A stretch of DNA of 14,375 nucleotides from the NCBI GenBank assembly GCA_946478975.1, contig CAMLEO010000183.1, forward strand, positions 1 through 14,375, written 5' to 3'. Position numbers and translations under genes: made by a program. Each line of letters opens with the position of its first letter. Within the stretch, counting starts at the first letter, position 1. The notes beneath the pieces are model-generated. The model ran no database searches. It was not told where the DNA came from and was given only the letters and a program-made list of their open reading frames with translations. Of the stretch, positions 1 through 6,891 are shown one piece after another. Source of the DNA: an uncultured Steroidobacter sp. GTDB taxonomy: Bacteria; Pseudomonadota; Gammaproteobacteria; Steroidobacterales; Steroidobacteraceae.

Positions 1-416
1 AATGCGGTGCCGTTGGAGAACGCGACGCTGTAGCCGTAGATGCACCAGAGCACCGAGACCAGGCTGAACGGCAGGAACACCTGCATCGATATCGACAGCA
101 CGTTCTTGGCGCGGACCATGCCGCCGTAGAACAGGGCCAGGCCCGGAATCGTCATCAGGATCACCAGCAGCGTGCTGGTCATCATCCAGGAGATATCACC
201 TTTGTCGAACTTGGGAGCAGCAGGCGCCGCGGTGGCTTCGGCAGGTGCAGCAGCAGCCGGTGCAGCTTCCGCGGGCGCTGCTTGAGCAGCGGCAGGTTCC
301 GCGGCTGGAGTGTCTTGCGCGTGCGCCATGTCGGGCGCTGCGATTATCGCGAACGCGATAAGCGCGATGCTCCACAGGTAAGTGAGCACGCGGCTCGTTG
401 CCAAAGGTCTTTTCAC
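1..416 (-). CDS. amtB: AmtB ammonium channel, N-terminal part (cut by window edge)
   Basis: Ammonium/ammonia channel of the inner membrane that brings in NH4+/NH3 when nitrogen is scarce and is plugged by the PII protein GlnK. Read on the minus strand from a GTG at 416-414, with AGGAG (428-424) seven bases upstream; 138 codons are visible and the gene runs off the left edge. Residues 1-33 form a signal peptide (h-region SIALIAFAIIAA, cleavage near AHA-Q). Residues 34-69 are an Ala/Pro/Glu-rich stretch that most Amt proteins lack. Residues about 77-100 match the first membrane helix of the family with PGLALFYGGM, followed by VRAKNVLS and the second helix ending VLWCIYGYS, all typical Amt/MEP motifs. 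It lies 64 bp after glnK in the same orientation, so the two form the usual glnK-amtB operon. Family assignment is very secure; the start is well supported by the ribosome binding site. Confidence 0.95.
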   Translation of the reverse strand, partial: MKRPLATSRVLTYLWSIALIAFAIIAAPDMAHAQDTPAAEPAAAQAAPAEAAPAAAAPAEATAAPAAPKFDKGDISWMMTSTLLVILMTIPGLALFYGGMVRAKNVLSISMQVFLPFSLVSVLWCIYGYSVAFSNGTA

Positions 417-480
417 TGTCGTTCTCCTAAAGAGATAGATCGTTGTTGCTGCCAGGTGCTGCTGTTGTCGAACCTAAATC

Positions 481-849
<369 letters not shown>

Positions 850-904
850 TCACCGGCTGCTTTCGTAATAGGATCCCCGCTTCAGGTGCGCGCCGCATCG
901 AAAA

Positions 905-920
905 TGCATCTTCTGTGCCA
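905..920 (-). promoter_or_regulatory. Sigma-54 (-24/-12) promoter of glnK-amtB
   Basis: On the minus strand the bases read TGGCAC-AGAAG-ATGCA, which matches the RpoN consensus TGGCAC-N5-TTGCW at every key place (GG at -24, GC at -12, correct spacing) with one deviation, A for the first T of the -12 element. The expected transcript start is near position 895, leaving a leader of about 75 bases before the glnK start codon. It is placed correctly for the gene and fits the known NtrC/RpoN control of glnK-amtB in gammaproteobacteria. Confidence 0.85.
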
Positions 921-940
921 CGGATTTGCGCAAGCAAACG

Positions 941-957
941 AGCGCAGCTGTGGTGCT
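941..957. promoter_or_regulatory. Second, weaker NtrC-like site
   Basis: The right half reads TGGTGCT, four of five core bases of GTGCA; the left half (AGCGC) matches only three of five. Its centre (949) lies 31 bp from that of the stronger site (980), close to three helical turns, so both would face the same side of the DNA. Paired NtrC dimers at such spacing are known from glnA enhancers. Taken alone the match is weak; the spacing is the main support. Confidence 0.45.
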
Positions 958-971
958 CGTCCCGTTCCGCG

Positions 972-988
972 CGCACTGCGCTGGTGCG
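972..988. promoter_or_regulatory. NtrC-like enhancer site (strong)
   Basis: The 17 bp read CGCAC-TGCGCTG-GTGCG, a perfect inverted repeat of CGCAC with seven bases between arms. The NtrC consensus is TGCAC-N7-GTGCA, so each arm differs only in its outermost base, and the central TGGTGC half is exact. It lies about 85 bp upstream of the predicted glnK transcript start, a usual enhancer distance for sigma-54 promoters. Confidence 0.7.
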
Positions 989-1094
989 AAATTTCTGCCT
1001 GTTTGCATCAACACGGGGCAAAATCCCGCCCGGCTGGCTGCCATGGGCGATTTTGAGGCTTAATGGCGGGGCCGAATTGAATCAGGAGCTCACG

Positions 1095-1340
1095 TTGGAT
1101 CCGCGCTCGTTAGATGATCTCGCCCGCCGTCTCGCCGCGGCCGTTCCACCCGGCGTGGCCGCCCTGCGCCGCGACCTCGAAGACAACTTCAAAGCCGTGC
1201 TGCAAGCGGGGCTGAGCAAGCTCGACCTGGTTTCGCGCCAGGAATTCGACGTGCAGGCCGCCGTGCTCCGTCGCACGCGAGAGAAACTCGAAGCACTCGA
1301 AGCTCGGCTCGCGGCGCTGGAGAAGCCCCCCGGCGCTTAA
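1095..1340 (+). CDS. ubiK: UbiK / YqiC (BMFP domain) ubiquinone biosynthesis accessory factor
   Basis: Small protein of 81 residues of the UbiK/YqiC family (older name BMFP domain, membrane fusogenic). UbiK forms trimers, binds UbiJ and lipids, and assists aerobic ubiquinone synthesis in the cytoplasm and at the membrane. The diagnostic block KLDLVSRQEFDVQ followed by VLRRTREKLEALEARLAALE (residues about 42-76) is nearly identical to the family core and ends in a coiled coil. The chosen start is TTG at 1095: AGGAG at 1084-1088 sits six bases before it, and MDPRSLDDLARR matches the family N-terminus. The frame stays open back to an ATG at 819, but that would add 92 residues unlike the family and would cover the glnK control region. 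It is divergent from glnK, as its homologue is next to glnK-amtB in Pseudomonas. Confidence 0.92.
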   Translation: MDPRSLDDLARRLAAAVPPGVAALRRDLEDNFKAVLQAGLSKLDLVSRQEFDVQAAVLRRTREKLEALEARLAALEKPPGA

Positions 1341-1394
1341 ACCCCAGCCTGTGTGCTCGCATCCAACTCCATCAAATAAATCATCGGTGGAGTC

Positions 1395-2885
1395 ATGGAA
1401 ACGACACGCTCGCTCCTCGCGCTGATTGCGCTGCTCGCCGGCGGCTTGCTCGCTCCGACCGCCAGCGGCGCGGCCGAAGAAAAATTCATATTCGAAACCT
1501 GGAGCAAACAAAAGATCGAGGCGTTCCGCGGCTCGGTCGATGTGCCCGAGCATCGCTCCGCCCCGCGGAGTCGCACGATCCCTCTGCATTACGTGCGCTT
1601 GCCGGCAACGCGCGCGACTAACGGGCCGCCCATCGTGTATTTGGCCGGTGGGCCCGGCGGCTCAGGCATCGCTGCCATCAACTATCGTTATGAAATGTTC
1701 ATGACGATGAGGCAGTACGGCGATGTGATCGCGCTCGATCAGCGCGGCACTGGCGCTTCAAACATCGTGCCTCGATGCGAATCGACGCGGGTCGTTCCCG
1801 TGACGCGGGCGATCAGCGACGATGAATTCGCCGGTTATCACCGCGCCGCGTTCCAAGAATGTCGTGCTTACTGGCAGCGAGAAGGCGTCGACCTTACTGG
1901 TTACAACACCGTTGAGAGCGCACGGGATCTGGATGCGCTGCGCCGGCAGCTCGGCGCCGACAAGCTGGTTCTGTGGGGAACCTCGTACGGCAGCCACCTC
2001 GCATTGGCGGCGCTGAAAGAGATGCCCGACGGGATCGCGCGTGTCGTGCTGTCGAGCGTCGAGGGCTTGGATGAAACAATCAAGCTGCCGTCGCAGATGG
2101 ATGCCTACCTGGCACGTTTGCAACGGGCGATCGACACTCAACCTGCGGCCCGAGCGGTGTATCCAGGCGTCGCGGCGCTGATGCGTCGAGTGCATGTGAA
2201 GCTCGAGCTCGATCCGGTGCTGGTGAAAATGAAATCGCGTGGCGGGCAGCAGGTCGACTACCTGCTGCAACGAAGAGATATGCAGATTCTGGCGGCCGGC
2301 CTGATCGCCGATCCGCGGACCGCCGCGCAGCTGCTGGGTATTTATCGCGCGCTCGACGTTGGAAGCATCCCATCGTTCGACGCCGTTGCTGAGCGCCTGC
2401 TGCCCGACGAGTTCACTTCCGCAGGCCAGCCGATTGCGCTCGACGGCATGCCGATCGCGATGGATCTGGCGTCGGGAATGAGCGCAGCTCGACGAGCGAA
2501 AGTTCTTCAGCAGGCGAAGACGGCTCTGCTCGGGCGCTATCTCGACGATGCATTGCTATTGGATGGGATGGCCGACGATCTCGACCTCGGCTCGGCCTTC
2601 CGTTCCGCACCGGCGAGTGCCGTGCCCGTGCTCGTGTTCAGCGGCACGCTCGATGGCAGAACGACGCTCGAAAGCCAGCGTGCGGCCGTTGCTTCGCTGA
2701 AGAATGTGACGACGATCGAGGTCGTCAACGCTGGCCACAACTTGTTCGATACCCCGTCCAGCGAACTTCGCGATCGCATCGACGCGTTCATGAACGGCAG
2801 GGCAGTGCCCGCGACGGCAATCACGGTTGAGTTGCCGGAGATGGCGCCTCTACCACATTCCTCCTCGCATACTCACTCAGATTGA
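1395..2885 (+). CDS. Exported alpha/beta hydrolase (proline iminopeptidase / TAP-like, S33 type)
   Basis: Alpha/beta hydrolase of 496 residues, probably an aminopeptidase of the S33 proline-iminopeptidase/tripeptidyl-aminopeptidase type acting in the periplasm or outside the cell. Residues 1-27 look like a Sec signal peptide (METTR, then a Leu/Ala-rich core, cleavage near ASGAA). The oxyanion-hole motif AGGPGGSG is at 84-91, DQRGTG at 115-120, the nucleophile elbow GTSYGS puts Ser197 in place, Asp420 lies in SGTLDGRTT and His448 in NAGHN, giving a complete catalytic triad. The region between about 225 and 400 would be the lid. The C-terminus ends in a short His/Ser-rich tail. GGAG at 1389-1392 is only two bases from the ATG, so translation may be weak or use the overlapping GGTGG. 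The fold and triad are certain; the substrate cannot be read from sequence. Confidence 0.9.
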   Translation: METTRSLLALIALLAGGLLAPTASGAAEEKFIFETWSKQKIEAFRGSVDVPEHRSAPRSRTIPLHYVRLPATRATNGPPIVYLAGGPGGSGIAAINYRYEMFMTMRQYGDVIALDQRGTGASNIVPRCESTRVVPVTRAISDDEFAGYHRAAFQECRAYWQREGVDLTGYNTVESARDLDALRRQLGADKLVLWGTSYGSHLALAALKEMPDGIARVVLSSVEGLDETIKLPSQMDAYLARLQRAIDTQPAARAVYPGVAALMRRVHVKLELDPVLVKMKSRGGQQVDYLLQRRDMQILAAGLIADPRTAAQLLGIYRALDVGSIPSFDAVAERLLPDEFTSAGQPIALDGMPIAMDLASGMSAARRAKVLQQAKTALLGRYLDDALLLDGMADDLDLGSAFRSAPASAVPVLVFSGTLDGRTTLESQRAAVASLKNVTTIEVVNAGHNLFDTPSSELRDRIDAFMNGRAVPATAITVELPEMAPLPHSSSHTHSD

Positions 2886-2897
2886 TGCCCGCTTAGC

Positions 2898-2910
2898 CCG
2901 GATAATCCGG
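2898..2910. repeat. Short perfect palindrome between hydrolase and comM
   Basis: CCGGAT-A-ATCCGG is a perfect 6-bp inverted repeat around one base in the 104-bp gap before comM. No T-run follows, so it is not an obvious intrinsic terminator, and a one-base loop cannot fold well as RNA. It could be a protein-binding site for comM or a chance palindrome. No convincing sigma-70 promoter was seen in this gap. Confidence 0.3.
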
Positions 2911-2989
2911 CGCTCTTCAAGCTGGGCTGGTTTAGATTGCCATTGAAGGTGGCCCCAGAGGTCGCCGCCGTGGAAGCAGGAGGCGCGGA

Positions 2990-4534
2990 ATGGCAATGGC
3001 GGCAGTCTTGAGTCGCGCGCAGTTGGGCATGGATGCTCCGCTCGTGCGCGTGGAAATCGATCTCGCCCCGGGCCTGCCTCGATTTGCCATCGTCGGCCTC
3101 GCCGAAGCAGCCGTGAAAGAAAGCCGCGACCGCGTACGTGCGGCGATTGTGAACTGCAATTTCGTGATGCCGGAAGGCCGCGTCACGGTGAATCTTTCGC
3201 CGGCCGATTTGCCGAAAGAAGGCGGCCGCTACGATCTGCCGATCGCGCTCGGCATCCTGCTCGCCTCCGAACAACTTCCCGCCGACTCGTTGCAAGGATG
3301 TGAGTTCTACGGCGAGCTCTCGCTCAGCGGGCAAGTGCAAGGAATGCCTGGCATGCTGCTCGCGGCGTTAGCGGCAACTCGCGCCAGACATTCCATCGTC
3401 ATCCCGCGCGAGAACGCTGCGGAAGCCGTCCTCGTGTCCGGCTGCAGAATGGCCGTCGTCGATAGTTTGTTAGCTGTAACCGCGCACGCCACTGGCAAGA
3501 CGCCGCTCGAATTCACATTCGGCTCCGCGCCGCCGCTCGCTCGAACAAACGAATGTGACCTCCGCGAGGTGCGCGGCCAGGAATCCGCCAAGCGCGCATT
3601 GGAAATCGCCGCCGCCGGGGCGCATTCGCTGATCTTCGTCGGGCCGCCTGGCACCGGTAAGAGCATGCTGGCGCAGCGCCTGCCCGGCTTGTTACCTCCG
3701 CTCACAGAAGACGAAGCGCTCGAAGTTGCCGCGGTTCGCAGCGCCGCCGGCGTGCCAATCAATGTTTCACATTGGCGCGTGCGGCCTTTCCGCGCACCTC
3801 ATCACACTGCGTCGGCTGTCGCGCTCGTCGGCGGTGGCACGAAGCCGAAGCCCGGCGAGATCACGCTCGCTCATCACGGCGTGTTGTTTCTCGACGAGCT
3901 GCCGGAGTACGAGCGCCGCGTGCTGGAGGTTCTGCGCGAGCCGTTGGAAACAGGCGTGATCACCATCTCGCGCGCAGCGTCGCAGGCGGAATTTCCCGCG
4001 TCGTTTCAGTTCATCGGCGCAATGAACCCCTGCCCTTGCGGTTATCTCGGCGACATCGGCGCCAGATGTCACTGCACGTTCGAACAAGTGCAGCGCTATC
4101 GCACGCGGCTGTCTGGCCCGTTGATCGATCGTTTGGATTTGCACGTCGAGGTCGTGCGCGTACCCATCGAAGCCATGCGCGCTGACAGCACGCACCTCGA
4201 ATCCAGCGCGGAGGTCGCGGCTCGTGTGGTGCGCGTGCGCGAGGAACAGGTGGCTCGACAAGGCTGCGTGAATGCGCGGCTACGAAACCGCGACATCGAG
4301 CGCTTCTGCCGCCCGACAGCCAAAGCGCGGCAACTGCTGGACCGCGCATCAACAAAGCTGGGATTTTCTGCCCGCGCCTACCACCGAGTGCTGAAAGTGG
4401 CGCGGACCATTGCGGATCTTGCCGGCGCGGCTCAGATCGATACCGCGCAGATCGGCGAGGCGATGTCGCTGCGAAAGCTGGATCGCAGCGACTCGCCTGG
4501 CAGGAAAGGTTACTTCGACTGCGAGACCATGTAG
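2990..4534 (+). CDS. comM: ComM / YifB family AAA+ Mg-chelatase-like helicase
   Basis: ComM is a hexameric AAA+ branch-migration helicase that extends strand integration during natural transformation; many non-competent bacteria also keep it. The 514 residues match the usual length of about 500-510. Residues 1-180 are the ChlI-like Lon-type N-domain (LPRFAIVGLAEAAVKESRDRVRAA, NLSPADLPKEGGRYDLPIA). The AAA+ domain carries Walker A GPPGTGKS (218-225), RPFRAPHHTAS (265-275), Walker B GVLFLDELPE (297-306) and the sensor segment MNPCPCG (345-351) with a second Cys pair CHC (360-362), which together can bind a metal. The arginine-finger region RYRTRLSGPLIDRLDLH and the C-terminal Mg-chelatase domain (FSARAYHRVLKVARTIADLA) follow. 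AGGAGG at 2978-2983 lies six bases before the ATG. Its end overlaps the convergent cytochrome gene. Confidence 0.97.
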   Translation: MAMAAVLSRAQLGMDAPLVRVEIDLAPGLPRFAIVGLAEAAVKESRDRVRAAIVNCNFVMPEGRVTVNLSPADLPKEGGRYDLPIALGILLASEQLPADSLQGCEFYGELSLSGQVQGMPGMLLAALAATRARHSIVIPRENAAEAVLVSGCRMAVVDSLLAVTAHATGKTPLEFTFGSAPPLARTNECDLREVRGQESAKRALEIAAAGAHSLIFVGPPGTGKSMLAQRLPGLLPPLTEDEALEVAAVRSAAGVPINVSHWRVRPFRAPHHTASAVALVGGGTKPKPGEITLAHHGVLFLDELPEYERRVLEVLREPLETGVITISRAASQAEFPASFQFIGAMNPCPCGYLGDIGARCHCTFEQVQRYRTRLSGPLIDRLDLHVEVVRVPIEAMRADSTHLESSAEVAARVVRVREEQVARQGCVNARLRNRDIERFCRPTAKARQLLDRASTKLGFSARAYHRVLKVARTIADLAGAAQIDTAQIGEAMSLRKLDRSDSPGRKGYFDCETM

Positions 4535-5025
4535 TCCACGCCGTTCATGATGGACTTGTCCGCGAGGTCGGCCCGGCCGCCCTTCGGAGGCATGAAGCCC
4601 GAGCCACCCTGGAAACCTTCGAGGGCGTGCTTGTGCAGAGTCTCGATGCCCTTGGCAATGCGCGGCGCCCACGCGGCCTTGTCGCCCATCTTCGGCGCGC
4701 CGGCCACGCCGGCACCGTGACATGCCATGCAGGCCATGTGGAACACCTCTTCACCCGCCAACTCGGCGGCTGGAGCCGCGGCGGCAGGCGCGGGCGCAGG
4801 GGCCAGCGCGGAATTGTCTTTGCCGGCAACCGCCACCTTGGCAACCGGCGCGATGCGCTCGGCCACCGTGGCCTGGTAGGCCGGGTCGGTCAGCACGTTC
4901 TTTTCCTGGGTATTCGACGAGACGATGCGCGCCAGCACATACAACAGGATCGCAATGCCGATCAAAATGCCGAGGACCAGCATGAACGTGTCGAAAAACT
5001 TCTTATCGTGGTGCTCGGCGCTCAC
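4510..5025 (-). CDS. Membrane-anchored cytochrome c5-like protein
   Basis: Class I c-type cytochrome of 171 residues. It carries electrons in the periplasm, tethered to the inner membrane, probably as donor to a terminal oxidase. Residues 12-34 form one membrane helix ([22 protein letters not shown]) that serves as an uncleaved anchor. Residues 73-90 are an Ala/Pro linker. The haem site is C99-M-A-C102-H103, and Met145 in GFMPPKGG is the likely sixth ligand, a layout typical of cytochrome c5 (short domain, [14 protein letters not shown], then DYMVSQ). The start is GTG at 5025-5023 with TTGGAG (GGAG at 5034-5031) five bases upstream. It is transcribed toward comM and their ends overlap by 25 bp. 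Confidence 0.93.
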   Translation of the reverse strand: MSAEHHDKKFFDTFMLVLGILIGIAILLYVLARIVSSNTQEKNVLTDPAYQATVAERIAPVAKVAVAGKDNSALAPAPAPAAAAPAAELAGEEVFHMACMACHGAGVAGAPKMGDKAAWAPRIAKGIETLHKHALEGFQGGSGFMPPKGGRADLADKSIMNGVDYMVSQSK

Positions 5026-5142
5026 TTCGGCTCCAACAGGCTAGGGGCGGAAAAGCCACATGGCAAAACGGCGCGCAGTATAGCGACGTCGCCCGCATCC
5101 ATAAACTTCGAGCCATCCCGGCGTTCGGATCGCCGCCCGCAC

Positions 5143-5172
5143 TTGGGCTGACCCCCGCCCCCAGGCTATGAT
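5143..5172 (+). promoter_or_regulatory. tRNA-Arg promoter with GC-rich discriminator
   Basis: TTGGGC (5143-5148, -35) and TATGAT (5167-5172, -10) are 18 bp apart and lie directly before the tRNA. The bases after the -10 box are almost all C/G (CCCGCCCCC), the GC-rich discriminator known from stringently controlled stable-RNA promoters. The transcript would start near 5179-5182, about eight bases before the mature tRNA. The -35 match is only moderate. Confidence 0.6.
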
Positions 5173-5188
5173 CCCGCCCCCTTTCCAT

Positions 5189-5265
5189 GCGCCCGTAGCT
5201 CAGCTGGATAGAGTACTGCCCTCCGAAGGCAGGGGTCAGAGGTTCGAATCCTCTCGGGCGCGCCA
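5189..5265 (+). tRNA. tRNA-Arg (anticodon CCG)
   Basis: A 77-base tRNA that reads arginine codon CGG. The acceptor stem pairs GCGCCCG with CGGGCGC, followed by discriminator G and an encoded CCA (5263-5265). The D-arm contains AGCTCAGCTGGATAGAG, the anticodon stem CTGCC/GGCAG closes the loop CTCCGAA with anticodon CCG at 5223-5225, and the T-arm has AGAGG-TTCGAAT-CCTCT. All canonical positions are present. No T-rich terminator follows; the next gene starts 31 bp later. Confidence 0.98.
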
Positions 5266-5271
5266 TATACT
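5266..5271 (+). promoter_or_regulatory. Possible -10 box of the toxin-antitoxin operon, abutting the tRNA
   Basis: TATACT begins at the base after the tRNA CCA and matches the sigma-70 -10 box in five of six bases. A -35 at 17-bp spacing would be TTCGAA (5243-5248), that is, the T-loop of the tRNA itself, a poor match to TTGACA. The start point would be near 5278 with a leader of about 19 bases. Read-through from the tRNA promoter is the alternative. Confidence 0.35.
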
Positions 5272-5292
5272 CGCCTTCCCAGCGGGAGGGCG
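5272..5292 (+). promoter_or_regulatory. Hairpin covering the antitoxin ribosome binding site / candidate operator
   Basis: CGCCTTCCC (5272-5280), loop AGC, GGGAGGGCG (5284-5292): nine paired positions, eight Watson-Crick and one G-U. The right arm contains GGGAGGG, the Shine-Dalgarno of the antitoxin gene, so in RNA the site would be hidden. As DNA the same bases form an imperfect palindrome that an antitoxin or toxin-antitoxin complex could bind for autoregulation. It may also have served as a 3' structure of the tRNA transcript, but no U-run follows. Confidence 0.55.
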
Positions 5293-5296
5293 TGTC

Positions 5297-5533
5297 ATGG
5301 CTGCCAGCATCGAAGAGATTACCAAGGAAGTCGTCGAACTCCCGCGGCATCACCGCCTGGCACTGGTCAGGTTGCTGTTGGATCTGGATCAGCCCGGAAC
5401 CAGCGACGACATCGAGCGAGCCTGGGATGAAGAAATTCAGGCTCGCGTGAAGGCGATCGATGAAGGCCGGGCCACCGGCATTCCCTACGAGCAGATCAAG
5501 AAGGAAATGGCTGGACGCTTCCCTTCCCGATGA
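5297..5533 (+). CDS. Antitoxin, addiction-module component (TIGR02574 / PF09720 type)
   Basis: Protein of 78 residues that fits the family of small antitoxins paired with RelE/ParE-type toxins. It would bind and neutralise the toxin encoded next to it. The N-terminal half ([27 protein letters not shown]) and the C-terminal pattern [33 protein letters not shown] match the family, in which an acidic/basic helix and a short IPxxxxxxxM end are typical. The ATG at 5297 has GGGAGGG six to seven bases upstream; the frame is open further back into the tRNA, but that part cannot be coding. The stop overlaps the toxin start by four bases (ATGA at 5530-5533), so the two are translationally coupled. The family has no recognised DNA-binding fold here, so how the operon is repressed is open. 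Confidence 0.88.
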   Translation: MAASIEEITKEVVELPRHHRLALVRLLLDLDQPGTSDDIERAWDEEIQARVKAIDEGRATGIPYEQIKKEMAGRFPSR

Positions 5534-5832
5534 AGGTCCAGTTCCTCCCCGAAGCTCGCGCCGAGCTGGTGGATGCCGTCGCGTACTACGAAGGGGAGCT
5601 CAGTGGCCTGGGGTTGCGGCTTTGGGAAGAAGTAGATCGCCACATCGGTTGGATCGAGCGTAACTGCGAGGTGCCACGCCTTCGGCCCGGTGGCTATCGC
5701 CGACTCAATCTCAAGATATTCCCGTATTACATCTCTTACGTCGTCCGCGATCCTGATATCTGGATCCTCGCCATCGCACACGGTCATACGCGACCTGAGT
5801 ATTGGATAGATCGACCGAAGCCAGTCCGATAA
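5530..5832 (+). CDS. ParE/RelE-superfamily toxin of type II toxin-antitoxin pair
   Basis: Basic protein of 100 residues with the ParE/RelE layout: two N-terminal helices ([30 protein letters not shown]), then a sheet with the segment [25 protein letters not shown] and the C-terminal strand [16 protein letters not shown]. The family includes gyrase poisons (ParE) and ribosome-dependent mRNA endonucleases (RelE); the [10 protein letters not shown] ending is commonest in ParE-like members, but the target cannot be decided from sequence. The ATG lies inside the antitoxin's last codons (ATGA overlap), the usual antitoxin-first order. The gene looks intact. Confidence 0.9.
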   Translation: MKVQFLPEARAELVDAVAYYEGELSGLGLRLWEEVDRHIGWIERNCEVPRLRPGGYRRLNLKIFPYYISYVVRDPDIWILAIAHGHTRPEYWIDRPKPVR

Positions 5833-5919
5833 TCATCTTCTTTGAGGGCTCGCCATCTCAATGAAATTGATGCGGGCATGCGTTGGACGCCGCGATCACG
5901 CGATAAACGTTGAACGTCG

Positions 5920-6867
5920 CTATTGTCGGCGCGCGGGTCTTGGCCGACCGCGCAGAGCATCCAGCAGGATCCACCGCAGAACTCGCGGATCCCGTCGCGC
6001 GGCTGAGTACGAATAGGGCAGCCAACCGTGGCCATACGGGATGTAGATGCGCACGGGAACGTTCAATCGATGGGCAACGTCCTTTGCCGCTCGCATCGGT
6101 AGTCCGAGGAGCAGTTCGAGCTCCGCGGGCGTGGAGCGAGCCCTGAGTCTGGCCAGGGCTGCCTCGGCCAGCGCAGGCTCGTGCGTCGCCACCATTACAT
6201 GCTCAGCTCGGCCTGCGAGGCGATCGATCAGGGCCATGAAGCCGACGCGCGGCTCGATCTCATGCCCGGGATCCTCCCACTGGCCCTTCACAACGCGGAC
6301 CCGAAGCCGCTGCTCGATGGCCCGCTCGGCGTCGCGCGCGCTCTGCTCGGATCGCGCAGGCAGGGTGCAGCCCAGTGTCGCGCCCATCGGCGTCAACTGC
6401 TCGATCAGATCGAGCGTCCGTGACTGGTGCTGGAGCGCCTGTGCGTCGAAATGCAAACCGATGTGGCGGTCTCGGCAACGCGCAGCCACAGCTTGGGTGA
6501 AGCTCCTGGACATGGCGAGCGCCGGCGCCTTGATCGAGACATAGGTGTGGATCCCGGCGTCAGCGGCGGCATCGATCGCCTGCAGATAGTTCGCATGGAT
6601 TCCCGCCGGATCGTCGCCGACATTGTTCCAGTACGCGATCGTGCTGCTCATCCCCTGCCGCTCGAGCGCTAAAGCAAAATCGATCGCGTCCGACAGATTC
6701 GGCCCTGCCACGTAGCACTGGGCTGCACGATCGATCAACGTGCGTGCGACTTTCCTCCAGGCATTCATTTCCGCGGACCACTGCCGACGTTGCTCGCTCA
6801 GCTGAAGCTCGCACAGATATATCACTGGATAAATCGCGCTTTGATCCGAGTTATCCGGCGCCCCCAT
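5920..6867 (-). CDS. Small proline dehydrogenase-like flavoprotein
   Basis: Stand-alone proline-dehydrogenase (PRODH) domain, up to 315 residues. PRODH uses FAD to oxidise L-proline to pyrroline-5-carboxylate and passes electrons to quinone. Family landmarks appear in order: SIKAPAL (Lys113), HFDAQ (Asp141), RVRVVKGQWE (189-198), VATHEPAL (226-233), LLLGLPM (252-258), VRIYIPYG (272-279, Tyr275) and the Arg pair 291-292. These correspond to the Lys, Asp, Tyr and Arg-Arg substrate-binding set of PutA. The usual RRxxE ending is RRDPR here, and the spacing before the Arg pair differs slightly. The start is uncertain: ATG 6867 lacks a clear Shine-Dalgarno, and Met34 (6768) fits better where homology begins. 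No pyrroline-5-carboxylate dehydrogenase gene is adjacent. It lies 24 bp after the 363-residue protein and is probably co-transcribed with it. Confidence 0.75.
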   Translation of the reverse strand: MGAPDNSDQSAIYPVIYLCELQLSEQRRQWSAEMNAWRKVARTLIDRAAQCYVAGPNLSDAIDFALALERQGMSSTIAYWNNVGDDPAGIHANYLQAIDAAADAGIHTYVSIKAPALAMSRSFTQAVAARCRDRHIGLHFDAQALQHQSRTLDLIEQLTPMGATLGCTLPARSEQSARDAERAIEQRLRVRVVKGQWEDPGHEIEPRVGFMALIDRLAGRAEHVMVATHEPALAEAALARLRARSTPAELELLLGLPMRAAKDVAHRLNVPVRIYIPYGHGWLPYSYSAARRDPRVLRWILLDALRGRPRPARRQ

Positions 6868-6891
6868 GCGCGGCGCGCTGGATGCAGCACC

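Noticed and set aside
2898..2910. Palindrome after the hydrolase gene as an intrinsic terminator
   Set aside because: No T-run and a one-base loop; kept only as a short palindrome of unknown role.
5243..5265. tRNA 3' end as an attachment site of an integrated element
   Set aside because: No second copy of the tRNA end and no integrase gene was seen in the window; the idea is kept only as a context finding.
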